Below, piece after piece: positions 8,632 through 17,371 of a stretch of DNA of 64,000 nt. The DNA is taken from contig CBDFKQ010000011.1 in the NCBI GenBank assembly GCA_965248855.1, positions 486,236 through 550,235 of the forward strand. Direction: 5' to 3'. The translations under genes and the position numbers were made by a program. The notes below the pieces were generated by a model, which was given only the letters and a program-made list of their open reading frames with translations, had not been told where the DNA came from and searched no databases. This stretch comes from CBDFKQ01 sp965248855. GTDB lineage: Bacteria; Bacteroidota; Bacteroidia; Cytophagales; 172606-1. The first letter of the stretch is position 1; each line of letters opens with the position of its first letter.

Positions 8632-10203
8632 TTAAAAAGAAATTTTATTACAGTAAATTACATTTCTCCTACCTCTGACCTGGTCATTTTGTGAGTTGTT
8701 TGATATTTTTTGAAATCCCCAAACCAAAAAATAATTATCGTACCAATATTCAACATTACTTGTTTCGTTTTTTCTCACTTTATCGTTTGCAAACTCAGTA
8801 ATGATAGGTACATCGGTTTTACCTTCTACTATTTGGCTTCCCCTTATCACTTTTGATTTTAATGAACCTCTAAAGCTGTATGCTAGAACTACATTCTCAC
8901 CCGAAAAAGAAACTTTTACCTGTTCTTTTAATCTAAACAGTTTTACATCATTTAACTCAATAATATTATCCCAAAGCATATTGCCTTGTTTATCAAAACC
9001 TGTTATTACAGCATGTGTATATTGAAAACCATCAAAAACCTGATTGTTTCTATAAGGTGTACCCCAGGGATTATATAAGCTTCCCATGTTATATGGTGAA
9101 CCAAACCCAAACCCTCCAAAACCAAATCCACTAAACCCGCCAAAACTACCAAACACATTGTTATAATTATTATTTGAACGGTATGTTGGGTAGTATGCTT
9201 CTGCCACAACAATATACTGGTCATTTTTTTCAATAACATTGTGAACAAGTAAGCGATAATCTAATTTTAAATCCTTACCATGACTTTTAGCCTGTTTAAT
9301 TTTTCTTTCCATTCTTACCTGTTGGCGCTCAGACTGGAACTTAAAAAAGTTTTTAAAATCGGTAAAACTATAATATTTTGTATATAATGGGTTTTCATCA
9401 CCTATATTTATTTTACTGAAATACATTCCCTGAGAGTACTCTTTATTTCCGTTGCTTCTCAAGCCATAGGTTCCGATCATCAATTCATCCGTTGCATTTA
9501 ATGAAGATAATTTCCCCGTTAATAATCTTTTATCATTAGCTGCCGATACCTGAAGTTGTTTTGTTTCTGTTCCTTCTCTGCCATATGATTTTACAATCAT
9601 TTTATAATCGTTTTTATAATTATTTGCAAAGGCGACATTAACCTGTTGTGTGATTTTATCAATTTCCATAGATTGGATTTGAGTTTTTCCTTTAAAAGCA
9701 GAGGGCAATATTCTTGTTTTTTTTGTAAGCAGATTAACGTGAAGTAACATTGGTTCACTTCGAGTAGTTGCTCCAATATATAAATCATTGCCAATTGCTT
9801 TAAAATCTCCTACATCAAGGTCTTTTATGGCATAAAAATCAAAACGCTCGGCATATCCTGCATTTACACTTAATCTTATTGCCTGATATTCTGTTCTTCT
9901 CCTTCCTCCAAATAATAAATATAGATAACCATCGTAATATGTATATTTTATTAAATCTAAACTTCTGTTAAATGAACAATCAATGTTAAACTGCTCAGTT
10001 AAAGTAGTATCAAAGCGTGTAAATGTTAATTTTCCCTTCTGTACCTCTGCAAATGCAATTACACCTTCTTTATCAACAGGTACAACTGCCCAATCTTCCG
10101 GGTTTGATTTCATTACAATTTCTGCCCGTGATCGATTGTTATCCTGAGCATTAATGTTAATTATTACAAATAATGCAGATAAAAAAATCAAAAAATATTT
10201 CAT
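8632..10203 (-). CDS. Secreted hypothetical protein with Gly/Phe/Asn-rich segment
   Basis: Not a family I can name. The product is about 523 residues with a cleavable signal peptide (MKYFLIFLSALFVIININAQ). A start four codons earlier (10215) is also possible. The body looks like beta-rich repeats resembling a propeller (RLSVNAGYAERF, YDGYLYLLFGG, GNDLYIGATTR, VFDGFQYTHAVITGFDKQGNMLWDN). A low-complexity insert near residue 350, NNVFGSFGGFSGFGFGGFGFG, divides it. GFDKQGNMLWDN resembles the strand-turn motifs of PQQ-like propellers. It lies 23 bases downstream of the EVE gene and is probably co-transcribed with it. Likely periplasmic or surface exposed; function unknown. Confidence 0.68.
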   Translation of the reverse strand: MKYFLIFLSALFVIININAQDNNRSRAEIVMKSNPEDWAVVPVDKEGVIAFAEVQKGKLTFTRFDTTLTEQFNIDCSFNRSLDLIKYTYYDGYLYLLFGGRRRTEYQAIRLSVNAGYAERFDFYAIKDLDVGDFKAIGNDLYIGATTRSEPMLLHVNLLTKKTRILPSAFKGKTQIQSMEIDKITQQVNVAFANNYKNDYKMIVKSYGREGTETKQLQVSAANDKRLLTGKLSSLNATDELMIGTYGLRSNGNKEYSQGMYFSKINIGDENPLYTKYYSFTDFKNFFKFQSERQQVRMERKIKQAKSHGKDLKLDYRLLVHNVIEKNDQYIVVAEAYYPTYRSNNNYNNVFGSFGGFSGFGFGGFGFGSPYNMGSLYNPWGTPYRNNQVFDGFQYTHAVITGFDKQGNMLWDNIIELNDVKLFRLKEQVKVSFSGENVVLAYSFRGSLKSKVIRGSQIVEGKTDVPIITEFANDKVRKNETSNVEYWYDNYFLVWGFQKISNNSQNDQVRGRRNVIYCNKISF

Positions 10204-10226
10204 AGAAAAGCTCATAAAGTTTTTAA

Positions 10227-10634
10227 TTAATTGCTACTTAAACTTAAAATATAATCAAATTCATCAGCTTTAAGTGATATTACTGATAACCTTGATTGTT
10301 TAATAAGTGATATATTTTCTAAACGCTTGTCTGATTTTATTTGTTGTAAAGTAACAGGCCTTACAAGTTTTTCTACAGGTTCTAAATCTACAACAACCCA
10401 GGCCGGATCTTCAGTTGTCGGATCCTGATATGCTTCTTTTACTACTTTTGCTATTCCTATCACGGCTTTATCTTCATTTGAATGATAAAATAAAACCAAG
10501 TCTTCGGTTTTCATTTCTTTTAAATTATTTCTGGCCTGGTAATTTCGAACACCATCCCAAAAAGTTTTTCCTTCTTTAACAAATTTATCCCACGAAAATT
10601 TACCGGGTTCTGATTTTACAAGCCAATGATTCAT
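10227..10634 (-). CDS. EVE domain-containing protein
   Basis: A 135-residue single-domain EVE protein (PUA/ASCH-like fold, thymocyte nuclear protein 1 family). Diagnostic stretches are HWLVKSEPGKFSWDKF at the N-terminus, FWDGVRNYQARNNLK (25-39), DLVLFYHSNEDKAVIGIAKV (46-65) and DPAWVVVDLEP, covering the whole normal family length. EVE domains bind modified bases or nucleotides in RNA or DNA, and in some bacteria accompany modification-dependent restriction. Here the neighbour is an unrelated secreted protein, so a housekeeping role is more likely. Cytoplasmic, with no signal peptide. Confidence 0.9.
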   Translation of the reverse strand: MNHWLVKSEPGKFSWDKFVKEGKTFWDGVRNYQARNNLKEMKTEDLVLFYHSNEDKAVIGIAKVVKEAYQDPTTEDPAWVVVDLEPVEKLVRPVTLQQIKSDKRLENISLIKQSRLSVISLKADEFDYILSLSSN

Positions 10635-10733
10635 TTTAAAAAATATTTAATCTTTTTAAGTTTAAACATGTTGAGTTTATAGATATGAAGATTATAGTTT
10701 TAAGAATCAAACTATAACTTAATGATAAAAGAA

Positions 10734-11129
10734 TTATTCCAAATGAATTACGCACTCAAGTTTATCTTTTGATAAAAATTTGATTTTAATAATTCCGGTT
10801 TTTTGAATTTTATTTTTTTTAAAACGAATAAAAATTTCCGATAAATTTTTATTTTTCGTTTCCCAACTTCCCCTTTCTATTAAGGTCCCGTCGGTAGGAG
10901 CAATATCATAATTTATAAAAGTACCGTCTTTTTTAAATTCTATACCGGTTCTACCCCTTCCGGGTGGTAAATTATATCCTTCCGGCCTGAAAGTTTGTAC
11001 ATCATCTTTATCATTTTCATGGTTATGCCACCATTTTTGAAATAAATATTCTTTTTCTTTTTTCAATTGTTGGCATTTGCTCACCTGAAAATATAAAAAC
11101 CCGATAAAAATAAGTGCTGTGTATTTCAT
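10734..11129 (-). CDS. Small secreted hypothetical protein (lipocalin-like?)
   Basis: A 131-residue protein with a signal-like N-terminus (MKYTALIFIGFLYFQVSKCQ). The Cys at about position 19 is preceded by VSK, a poor lipobox, so secretion rather than lipidation is likelier. The mature part has HNHENDKDDVQTFRPEGY, then strands TGIEFKKDGTFINYDIAPTDGTLIERGSWE and IFIRFKK...GIIKIKFLSKDKLECVIHLE. That pattern (Gly-x-phe-Asp-Gly-Thr-phe, Gly-Ser-Trp, terminal strand) recalls small lipocalin-like proteins common in Bacteroidota. No function is assigned. It is divergent from the PolX gene, with 96 bases between them. Confidence 0.6.
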   Translation of the reverse strand: MKYTALIFIGFLYFQVSKCQQLKKEKEYLFQKWWHNHENDKDDVQTFRPEGYNLPPGRGRTGIEFKKDGTFINYDIAPTDGTLIERGSWETKNKNLSEIFIRFKKNKIQKTGIIKIKFLSKDKLECVIHLE

Positions 11130-11191
11130 GCAACTAATTAACTGCTTTTTTTAATTAAAACGAAAAAACTAATCTGTTACTTCCTAATTTT

Positions 11192-11199
11192 TATATTTG
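11192..11199 (+). promoter_or_regulatory. Putative -7 box (TATATTTG) upstream of polX
   Basis: TATATTTG matches the Bacteroidota TAnnTTTG -7 consensus exactly and lies 26 bases before the ATG. No good -33 TTTG was found at 19-21 bases upstream, so this is tentative. Confidence 0.4.
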
Positions 11200-11225
11200 C
11201 AGATATTAGTAAAAAAATAATATTT

Positions 11226-12911
11226 ATGACTAATCAGGAAATAATAAGGCTTTTCAGATTAACAGCTCAATTGCTTGAATTGCACGGAGAAAATGAGTTT
11301 AAAATCAGAACTTATACAAATATTGTTCTCACACTTGAAGATATGCGGTATGAGTACAATGATGTTAAAAATGAACCCGATAAACTTACAGGCATCGGTA
11401 AAACCTTTATAGAAAAAATAAATGAAATTGAAAGAACCGGAAGTTTTTCAGAATTAAAAAAATTACTTGATATCACTCCTGATGGATTAATCGAAATGTT
11501 TTCCATTAAAGGTTTGGGAGCAAAAAAAATTAAAACATTATGGCAAGAGCATAATATTACCAATATTAACGATTTATTACTAGCCTGCGAAAATAATACG
11601 TTGGCTACATTAAAAGGATTTGGAGAAAAAACGCAGGAAAGTATAAAACAAACATTAATATTTAAGCAACAATCCGTTGGTAAGTTGCTTTATGCCACGG
11701 CAGAAGATTTGGTTACTGTTATTGAAGGAGAGTTTATTAAAAACGATTTATATGCTATTATAGCAGGCGAATTTGCAAGAAAAAATGAAATAATCCATTC
11801 ACTGAAGTGGGTAATTGGCATTAATGAAAATTTAACCAAAACCCACCAGCTCATTGATAAAATTCCATTTTTGATTAAAAATGAAAAAACAAGTGCACCT
11901 TTCACCTGGAAAGGACATTTTAATCAATTAACCATTGAATTGATTTTAGCACCAAAAGAAAAAGTAAAAACGCAAGCCTTTATTTTTTCGGCAGCTCCCG
12001 GTCATTTAAAATTTATTAATTCCGAAAGCCATTCTTTATTAAAAATAGCAGTTACAAATCACTCTATATCAGAAGATGAAATTTATGAAAAGGCCGGTGT
12101 ATCATTTATTCCTTCAGAATTAAGAGAAGGAAAATTGGAATTTGAATGGATCAAAACCGGAAAAATTTCTGATTTAATAGAATTAAAAGATTTAAAAGGA
12201 ATATTACATAATCACTCAACATACAGTGATGGAAAACATTCTTTGCAGGAGATGGCCGAGCACTGTAAGTATTTGGGTTATGAATATTTAGGAATTTCTG
12301 ACCATTCAAAAACTGCTTTTTATGCTAATGGTTTACAGGAGTACAGGGTTGAAAAACAACATAAAGAAATTGATGAACTGAATAAAAAACTCGCTCCCTT
12401 TAAAATTTTTAAAGGTATAGAATCTGATATATTAAATGATGGCAGTCTTGATTATGAAGATGATGTATTAAAAACATTTGATTTTATTGTTGCTTCAATT
12501 CATTCTAATTTAAATATGGATGAAGATAAAGCAACAGAAAGATTAATTAAAGCAATTGAAAATCCATATACAACCATATTGGGGCACCCAACAGGAAGGC
12601 TTTTATTAAAGAGAGAAGGTTACCCGATTAACCATTTAAAAGTTATTGATGCATGTGCGGCCAATAATGTAATTATAGAAATTAATTCAAACCCAATGCG
12701 TTTGGATATGGATTGGAGATATATTGATTATGCTCAGGAAAAAGGAGTAATGTTAAGCATTAACCCTGATGCACATGAAAAAGACGGTTATGCAGATATG
12801 AAATATGGTGTTTTAGTTGGAAGAAAAGGTGGATTGATAAAAAAAATGACCTTTAATACATTTGGTGTTGAAGAAATGGATAAATATTTGCAAGAAAAAC
12901 GTGGAAAATAA
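11226..12911 (+). CDS. polX: PolX-family protein: HhH plus PHP exonuclease, polymerase site degenerate
   Basis: The 561-residue protein has the bacterial PolX layout. An N-terminal helical 8-kDa-like domain contains two helix-hairpin-helix motifs (LTGIGKTFIEKI near 54-65, KGLGAKKIKTLW near 95-106). A divergent nucleotidyltransferase region spans about 150-310. A C-terminal PHP domain begins LHNHSTYSDG (His 328, His 330) and continues ISDHSK, FKGIESDI, ASIHSN, LGHPTGR and INPDAH, giving a complete metal-ligand set. Where active PolX has GDxD catalytic aspartates, this protein reads SLKWVIGINENL, so DNA synthesis is probably lost while PHP-dependent 3'-5' exonuclease or AP-endonuclease activity may remain. 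Family role: base-excision repair. It is monocistronic, with the hairpin at 12959-12985 downstream. Confidence 0.88.
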   Translation: MTNQEIIRLFRLTAQLLELHGENEFKIRTYTNIVLTLEDMRYEYNDVKNEPDKLTGIGKTFIEKINEIERTGSFSELKKLLDITPDGLIEMFSIKGLGAKKIKTLWQEHNITNINDLLLACENNTLATLKGFGEKTQESIKQTLIFKQQSVGKLLYATAEDLVTVIEGEFIKNDLYAIIAGEFARKNEIIHSLKWVIGINENLTKTHQLIDKIPFLIKNEKTSAPFTWKGHFNQLTIELILAPKEKVKTQAFIFSAAPGHLKFINSESHSLLKIAVTNHSISEDEIYEKAGVSFIPSELREGKLEFEWIKTGKISDLIELKDLKGILHNHSTYSDGKHSLQEMAEHCKYLGYEYLGISDHSKTAFYANGLQEYRVEKQHKEIDELNKKLAPFKIFKGIESDILNDGSLDYEDDVLKTFDFIVASIHSNLNMDEDKATERLIKAIENPYTTILGHPTGRLLLKREGYPINHLKVIDACAANNVIIEINSNPMRLDMDWRYIDYAQEKGVMLSINPDAHEKDGYADMKYGVLVGRKGGLIKKMTFNTFGVEEMDKYLQEKRGK

Positions 12912-13214
12912 ATTTCTGAATTAGGATTAAAAGATTTTAGGAAACGTAGGATTTTTTTATCTTAAAGATTAAAAATCTTTAAGATAATTATTATCAAAAT
13001 ATCAATATTGATAAAACGATATTTAAACTTCAAAAATTAATCATAAAATCTTTAAATCCATTAATCTTAATTCAGACAAAAAAAATTATTAATTTTTTTT
13101 AAGAAAATATATCGAAAATAGATATTATAAAAATTATATCTTCTTAAATAATATTGTGAATAAAATCATAGAATACTAAAATTTGAAAAAAATAAGATTA
13201 AAAAAAATTAACGG
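12912..13214. other. Intergenic region with 12-bp inverted repeat
   Basis: A 303-base AT-rich gap. ATCTTAAAGATT / AATCTTTAAGAT (12959-12970 with 12974-12985, 3-base loop) is a perfect hairpin 47 bases after polX and may terminate it, although no T-run follows. The rest is simple A/T sequence with no gene. Confidence 0.45.
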
Positions 13215-13823
13215 ATGGATGCCAAGCAAGCGAATAATATTTTTAAAGAAAGCATAAAAAAATATCATATAACGGATGATATAAATTTTCAAATTCAAAA
13301 TCCTTATTCACCAAATACAATAAACAATCTCTTATATTTAAAAAATTGGATTGATACTGTTCAATGGCATTTGGAAGATGAAATTAGAAGTCCACATATT
13401 TCTTCAAGTGAACTGGTTAATATAAAGCGCAGGATAGATAAATCCAATCAGGACAGGACCGATACGGTAGAGAAAATAGATGATTGGCTTTTGAAAGAAT
13501 TTAAAAATATAAAACCAAAAGAAACTGCAAGAATGAATTCGGAAACGCCTGCCTGGCTGCTCGACAGAATGTCTATTCTTCAATTAAAAATATATCACTT
13601 TAAAGAACAGACAGAAAGAGTTGAGGCATCAGCAGAACATATTTTCAAAGCAAATCAAAAACTAGCAATTTTATTGGATCAGGAAAATGATTTAATACAT
13701 TGTTTTGATGAATTAATTGACGATTTTCAAAAAGGTGAGAAATATATGAAAGTTTACAGGCAAATGAAAATGTATAACGACCCCAATTTGAATCCGATAT
13801 TGTACTCGGAAAAAAGAAAATAA
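13215..13823 (+). CDS. DUF4254 domain-containing protein
   Basis: The 202-residue helical protein matches the DUF4254 family that Bacteroidota encode next to GT9 heptosyltransferase-like genes. Recognisable features are NLLYLKNWIDTVQWHLEDEIRSP (about 37-59), RRIDKSNQDRTDTVEKIDDWLL (about 74-95), and NSETPAWLLDRMSILQLKIYHF (about 110-131) containing the conserved Asp-Arg-Met/Leu-Ser-Ile-Leu. It has no signal peptide or membrane segment. The GT9 gene begins 248 bases downstream, across a repeat-rich spacer, so a shared role in cell-surface glycan assembly is inferred. The biochemical function of DUF4254 is not known. Confidence 0.85.
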   Translation: MDAKQANNIFKESIKKYHITDDINFQIQNPYSPNTINNLLYLKNWIDTVQWHLEDEIRSPHISSSELVNIKRRIDKSNQDRTDTVEKIDDWLLKEFKNIKPKETARMNSETPAWLLDRMSILQLKIYHFKEQTERVEASAEHIFKANQKLAILLDQENDLIHCFDELIDDFQKGEKYMKVYRQMKMYNDPNLNPILYSEKRK

Positions 13824-13839
13824 CTTTTAGAAGAGATTT

Positions 13840-14061
13840 GAGACAAGAGACAAGAGACAAGAGATTTGAGACGAAAAGAAGAAAGAAGAAAGAAGAAAGA
13901 AGAAAGAAGAAAATTATGTCAGTATCAGAATCAGATTGGCTTTTCGTTAAAAAAGCTCAATTATCAGTAAATCCTCTATTTTTTTAATTTCTTTTGTCTT
14001 TCGTCTTTCGTCTTTCGTCTTTTGTCTTTTGTCTTTTGTCTTTCGTCTTTTGTCTTTAATC
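13840..14061. repeat. Heptamer purine and pyrimidine tandem repeats in inverted arrangement
   Basis: Three GAGACAA copies (13840-13860), then GAGATTT and GAGACGA, then about five AAAGAAG heptamers (to about 13913) form a purine arm. After 78 bases of ordinary sequence come ten pyrimidine heptamers, alternating TTTTGTC and TTTCGTC and ending TTTAATC (13992-14061). The arms are roughly complementary (GAGACAA / TTTTGTC-type), so the transcript could fold into a long imperfect stem. All lie between the DUF4254 and GT9 genes, ending 10 bases before the GT9 start codon. Confidence 0.8.
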
Positions 14062-14071
14062 TCTTTAAAAA

Positions 14072-15133
14072 ATGCATTTATTAATTTTTCGATTTTCGGC
14101 GATGGGGGATGTGGCTTTGATGAATCCTGCTATTGAAAAAATTATAGAAAATTATCCGGAAATAAATTTAACAATCGTTACCCGAAATAAATTTTCAATT
14201 TTTTTTGAAGGTTATAATAATGTAAATATTTTTGAAGCAGATTTTGAAAATAAATACAAAGGATTTTTTGGCCTGATATCTCTGTTTTTAAAATTATTAA
14301 GGGAATATAAGCCGGATAAAATTATTGATTTGCATCAAAATTTAAGAACGGGGATTTTGAAATTATTTTTTTTCTTTTTTGGAATAAAATCATTTACGAT
14401 TAATAAAGGAAGAAGAGACAAAAAAGCATTAACCAGGTTTAAAAATAAAATTCTTATACCTCTCCCTCATACAGTGGATCGTTATTTAAAAACATTTGAA
14501 AAAGCCGGCTTTTCAATCATAAATTCTTCCGGAAAGCAATCTTATTTTAAGTTGGATGAAAATCCAGGAAAATTAAATCAGTTTTATAAGGAGAATGATT
14601 TAAATATTAATATAAGTGAAATGTGGATTGGTTTGGCACCTTTTGCACAGCATCAACAAAAAATGTGGGATTTTGAAAATTATATCCCTCTTCTTGAAAA
14701 AATATATACCTACAATAGTAATATAAAAATACTTCTTTTTGGTGGTGGTAAATCAGAAATTGAAAAGTTAAAATATTTACATACTTTATTCCCTCAAACT
14801 ATTATTGCCGCAGGAAATTTGGAATTGGCAACAGAGTTAAATCTTATTAAAAGATTAGATTTAATGATTTGTATGGATTCGGGAAACATGCATTTAGCGT
14901 CGTTGAGCGGAGTAAAAGTATTATCAATATGGGGAGCAACGCACTTTTATTCAGGCTTTGGACCTTACAATCAGGATACAGAAAATATTTTAGAAATAAA
15001 TACAAAAGATTTAACCTGCCGGCCATGTTCAGTTTTTGGAAATAAACCTTGTTTTAGAGGTGATTTGGCTTGTTTAAAATTAATAAATCCTCAAATGGTT
15101 TTCGAAAGGTTTGTTTATCTTCTGGAGAAATAG
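14072..15133 (+). CDS. Glycosyltransferase family 9 (heptosyltransferase-like)
   Basis: GT9 enzymes transfer heptose or related sugars from ADP-activated donors to lipid A-core-type acceptors at the inner face of the cytoplasmic membrane. Support: the N-terminal LLIFRFSAMGDVALMNPAI (3-21), DKIIDLHQNLRT (about 84-95), GLAPFAQHQQKMWDFENYIPLL (about 187-208), and the donor-site block CMDSGNMHLASLSGVKVLSIWGATH (about 269-293) with PYNQD. At 353 residues it has the usual length. The start codon directly follows the pyrimidine heptamer array, so its translation initiation region is made of repeats. Acceptor and donor are not determinable; a LOS/glycolipid core role is inferred. Confidence 0.88.
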   Translation: MHLLIFRFSAMGDVALMNPAIEKIIENYPEINLTIVTRNKFSIFFEGYNNVNIFEADFENKYKGFFGLISLFLKLLREYKPDKIIDLHQNLRTGILKLFFFFFGIKSFTINKGRRDKKALTRFKNKILIPLPHTVDRYLKTFEKAGFSIINSSGKQSYFKLDENPGKLNQFYKENDLNINISEMWIGLAPFAQHQQKMWDFENYIPLLEKIYTYNSNIKILLFGGGKSEIEKLKYLHTLFPQTIIAAGNLELATELNLIKRLDLMICMDSGNMHLASLSGVKVLSIWGATHFYSGFGPYNQDTENILEINTKDLTCRPCSVFGNKPCFRGDLACLKLINPQMVFERFVYLLEK

Positions 15134-15195
15134 TTAAACATTACAAAAACATTTTTAAATGGTACGATCTTTTTCATAATTATTAAAAAAAAATT

Positions 15196-15540
15196 ATGAA
15201 AAAAATAATAGTGATTTTTAGCTTTATGCTATTGATATCTTCCGCAAATGCCGTTGAATTTATCCCCTTTAATCCAAAATCTGTCAATGAAATTTCAAAA
15301 ACGCTTACAGTTAAAGAATTTTTAAATTTAACTCCCGAAAACATACAGCATTTATTGGGTAGAGAATTAACTTTTAAAGAAAGATTGAGTTTAAAACTCA
15401 ACCAAAAAAAATTAAGGAAACAACTGGCAAGAAATCCATTTTATGGTAATGATTACAGGAGGCATACTAATTTTTGGATTGGCTTATTAATCGGTGTAGT
15501 AGTTGTGTTGGTAATAGTGCTGTTGGTTTCAAAAAAATAA
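15196..15540 (+). CDS. Small signal-peptide protein with C-terminal membrane anchor
   Basis: Unrecognised 114-residue protein. It has an N-terminal signal peptide (MKKIIVIFSFMLLISSANA), a basic helical middle (SKTLTVKEFLNLTPENIQHLLGR, then LSLKLNQKKLRKQLARN), and a strongly hydrophobic C-terminal helix WIGLLIGVVVVLVIVLLVS followed by KK. The TVKEFLNLTPENIQ segment followed by a Lys-rich helix and terminal anchor is a pattern seen in small Bacteroidota membrane proteins of unknown role. It begins 62 bases after the GT9 gene in the same direction and may be co-transcribed. Confidence 0.65.
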   Translation: MKKIIVIFSFMLLISSANAVEFIPFNPKSVNEISKTLTVKEFLNLTPENIQHLLGRELTFKERLSLKLNQKKLRKQLARNPFYGNDYRRHTNFWIGLLIGVVVVLVIVLLVSKK

Positions 15541-15647
15541 TATTTTAATGTTTCTAACCCCATGTTAGAAAGCATAAATGTATAATTTTAATTAATTAAG
15601 ATCGTTCAAACAGTATCTCTATTATATTTTTCAAAAAAAACTATTAT

Positions 15648-15655
15648 TATATTTG
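15648..15655 (+). promoter_or_regulatory. Putative -7 box (TATATTTG)
   Basis: An exact TAnnTTTG match 34 bases before the ATG of the barrel gene. The -33 element is not convincing, so this is tentative. Confidence 0.35.
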
Positions 15656-15689
15656 TTTTTTTTGAAAGTTAATTACCCCTATTGAACGC

Positions 15690-17369
15690 ATGAACAGATA
15701 TTACAAATTATTATTTTTATTAACATTTTTTGCATTTATAAATTCTTTTAATCAATTATATGCCCAAAAAGATAAACAGGTAAAACGTGGAAAAGATGGT
15801 GAAATAGAAAATACCGAGGTTATTATTGAAAAAAATAGAAAATTAGATTTACCTGAAGCCGAGAGAAATTTTGAAAAAATTACTTCGCCAATTAAAAGAG
15901 CAGAACCTCAAGCACAAAAATATGATAAAATGGTAGAACCTTCTTATCAATTGCCTGATATAAATACAAAATTTCAACTTTTACCGCCCGCTGAAGAAAT
16001 TCAAAAACCAATTCCCGGAAATTATATTAAAGCCGGTTTCGAACCGATTTATTCAGGTACTTATTTTGAAGCCTTTTTAAATAATAACAGAAATAAAAAT
16101 TATGGTTATGGTTTGCATGCAAAACATCTAGGTTTTGCTGAAGGGCCGGTTAATAAAAAGAATTCTGCAACAGGAGATCAAAGCCTAAAAGGTTTTTATA
16201 AATATTCCCGCGATTTTTTAAATTTTAATTCTTCCTTGGATTATACCAGAAAGCAATTGTATTTTTATGGATATAAACCTGTTAAAGAAGTTAAAAGAGA
16301 TTCCATCAAGCAATTATTTAACATTATTAATTTTAAAACAGATTTAACTAACAGAACAAGTGACAGTTTAATAGGTTATAAATTTGGTTTTAATATCAGA
16401 AATTTATCGGATGCCTACAAAGCAAAAGAATTTGAGTTTGGTGTTAAATTAGGAGGGGATTATGTAATAAGTAAAAATATTTCAGCAGCTGTAAATTCAG
16501 AATTTTATTTTACAACAAGGAAGGATGAAGCAGGATCTTTAAACAGAAATTTATTCCGTTTGCAACCAACTATTAAATATACTCAGGGTTTATTAAATTT
16601 TGAATTTGGCTTAAACCTTGTTTCTCAAAATGATACTACAAGAAATTTATCTAAATTAAACGTTTATCCAATTGGAAAAGTAAATTATGGTTTATCAAAC
16701 CATTTCAGTGTATTCGCTTCATTAACAGGGGATATCCGGAGAAATACTCTAAATAGTTTTGTTCCGGAAAATCCATGGATCAACCAAAATATTATTCTAC
16801 AAAATACGAACAAACAAACAGACCTTACGGCAGGTTTTAAAGCCGGAATCGGAAATGCACTTACATTTCAACTTTCAGGCAGTTACGAAAGATATAAAAA
16901 TTTGTACTTTTTTGTAAATGCCCCAAAAGATTCCACAAAGTTTGATGCTATTTATGAAGGCCTTTATACAAAACTGTTTAAAACAACAGGAGAACTAATT
17001 TTTGATCAAAATAATCTTCGGGTAGGTTTGAAAGCAGACTTTTATAATTATTCATTAACAACTATTTCAGCTCCTTTTCACAGACCTACATTTGTTGGGA
17101 ATTTTTACGCCAAATATAATATTGGCAAAAACTTGTATATTAATATTGATTTTTATTACATTAGCGGTATTAAGGCTAAAAAAAGTTTAACGGAGCAACA
17201 ATCACTTAATGCAATAGCAGATCTTAATTTAAAGGCAGAATATTTATTAAAAGGAAATTTTTCTGTTTTTGCTTCTTTAAATAATGTTTTTTCAAATAAA
17301 TACCAACGATATCTCAATTATTCTAACAGAGGTTTTCAATCTATGTTAGGGTTTACATATGCTTTTTAA
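15690..17369 (+). CDS. Outer-membrane beta-barrel protein (TonB-receptor-like, no plug)
   Basis: The 559-residue protein has a signal peptide (ending QLYAQ), a Lys/Glu-rich periplasmic segment (residues about 30-115), and then a long series of amphipathic strands typical of an outer-membrane barrel: YIKAGFEPIYSGTYFEAFL, KLGGDYVISKNISAAVNSEFYF, GLNLVSQND, ASLTGDIRRN, and a final QSMLGFTYAF ending in aromatic Phe as expected for BAM recognition. It has no recognisable TonB box or plug domain, so it is probably not a classical TonB receptor. The next gene starts 2 bases after its stop, showing tight coupling to the HU-CCDC81/SPOR protein. The partner suggests a cell-envelope or peptidoglycan-linked role. 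Confidence 0.78.
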   Translation: MNRYYKLLFLLTFFAFINSFNQLYAQKDKQVKRGKDGEIENTEVIIEKNRKLDLPEAERNFEKITSPIKRAEPQAQKYDKMVEPSYQLPDINTKFQLLPPAEEIQKPIPGNYIKAGFEPIYSGTYFEAFLNNNRNKNYGYGLHAKHLGFAEGPVNKKNSATGDQSLKGFYKYSRDFLNFNSSLDYTRKQLYFYGYKPVKEVKRDSIKQLFNIINFKTDLTNRTSDSLIGYKFGFNIRNLSDAYKAKEFEFGVKLGGDYVISKNISAAVNSEFYFTTRKDEAGSLNRNLFRLQPTIKYTQGLLNFEFGLNLVSQNDTTRNLSKLNVYPIGKVNYGLSNHFSVFASLTGDIRRNTLNSFVPENPWINQNIILQNTNKQTDLTAGFKAGIGNALTFQLSGSYERYKNLYFFVNAPKDSTKFDAIYEGLYTKLFKTTGELIFDQNNLRVGLKADFYNYSLTTISAPFHRPTFVGNFYAKYNIGKNLYINIDFYYISGIKAKKSLTEQQSLNAIADLNLKAEYLLKGNFSVFASLNNVFSNKYQRYLNYSNRGFQSMLGFTYAF

Positions 17370-17371
17370 TT

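Noticed and set aside
9006..9248. Minus-strand frame inside the secreted hypothetical gene
   Set aside because: Shadow frame of the Gly/Phe/Asn-rich segment; the main gene has a signal peptide and continuous coding character.
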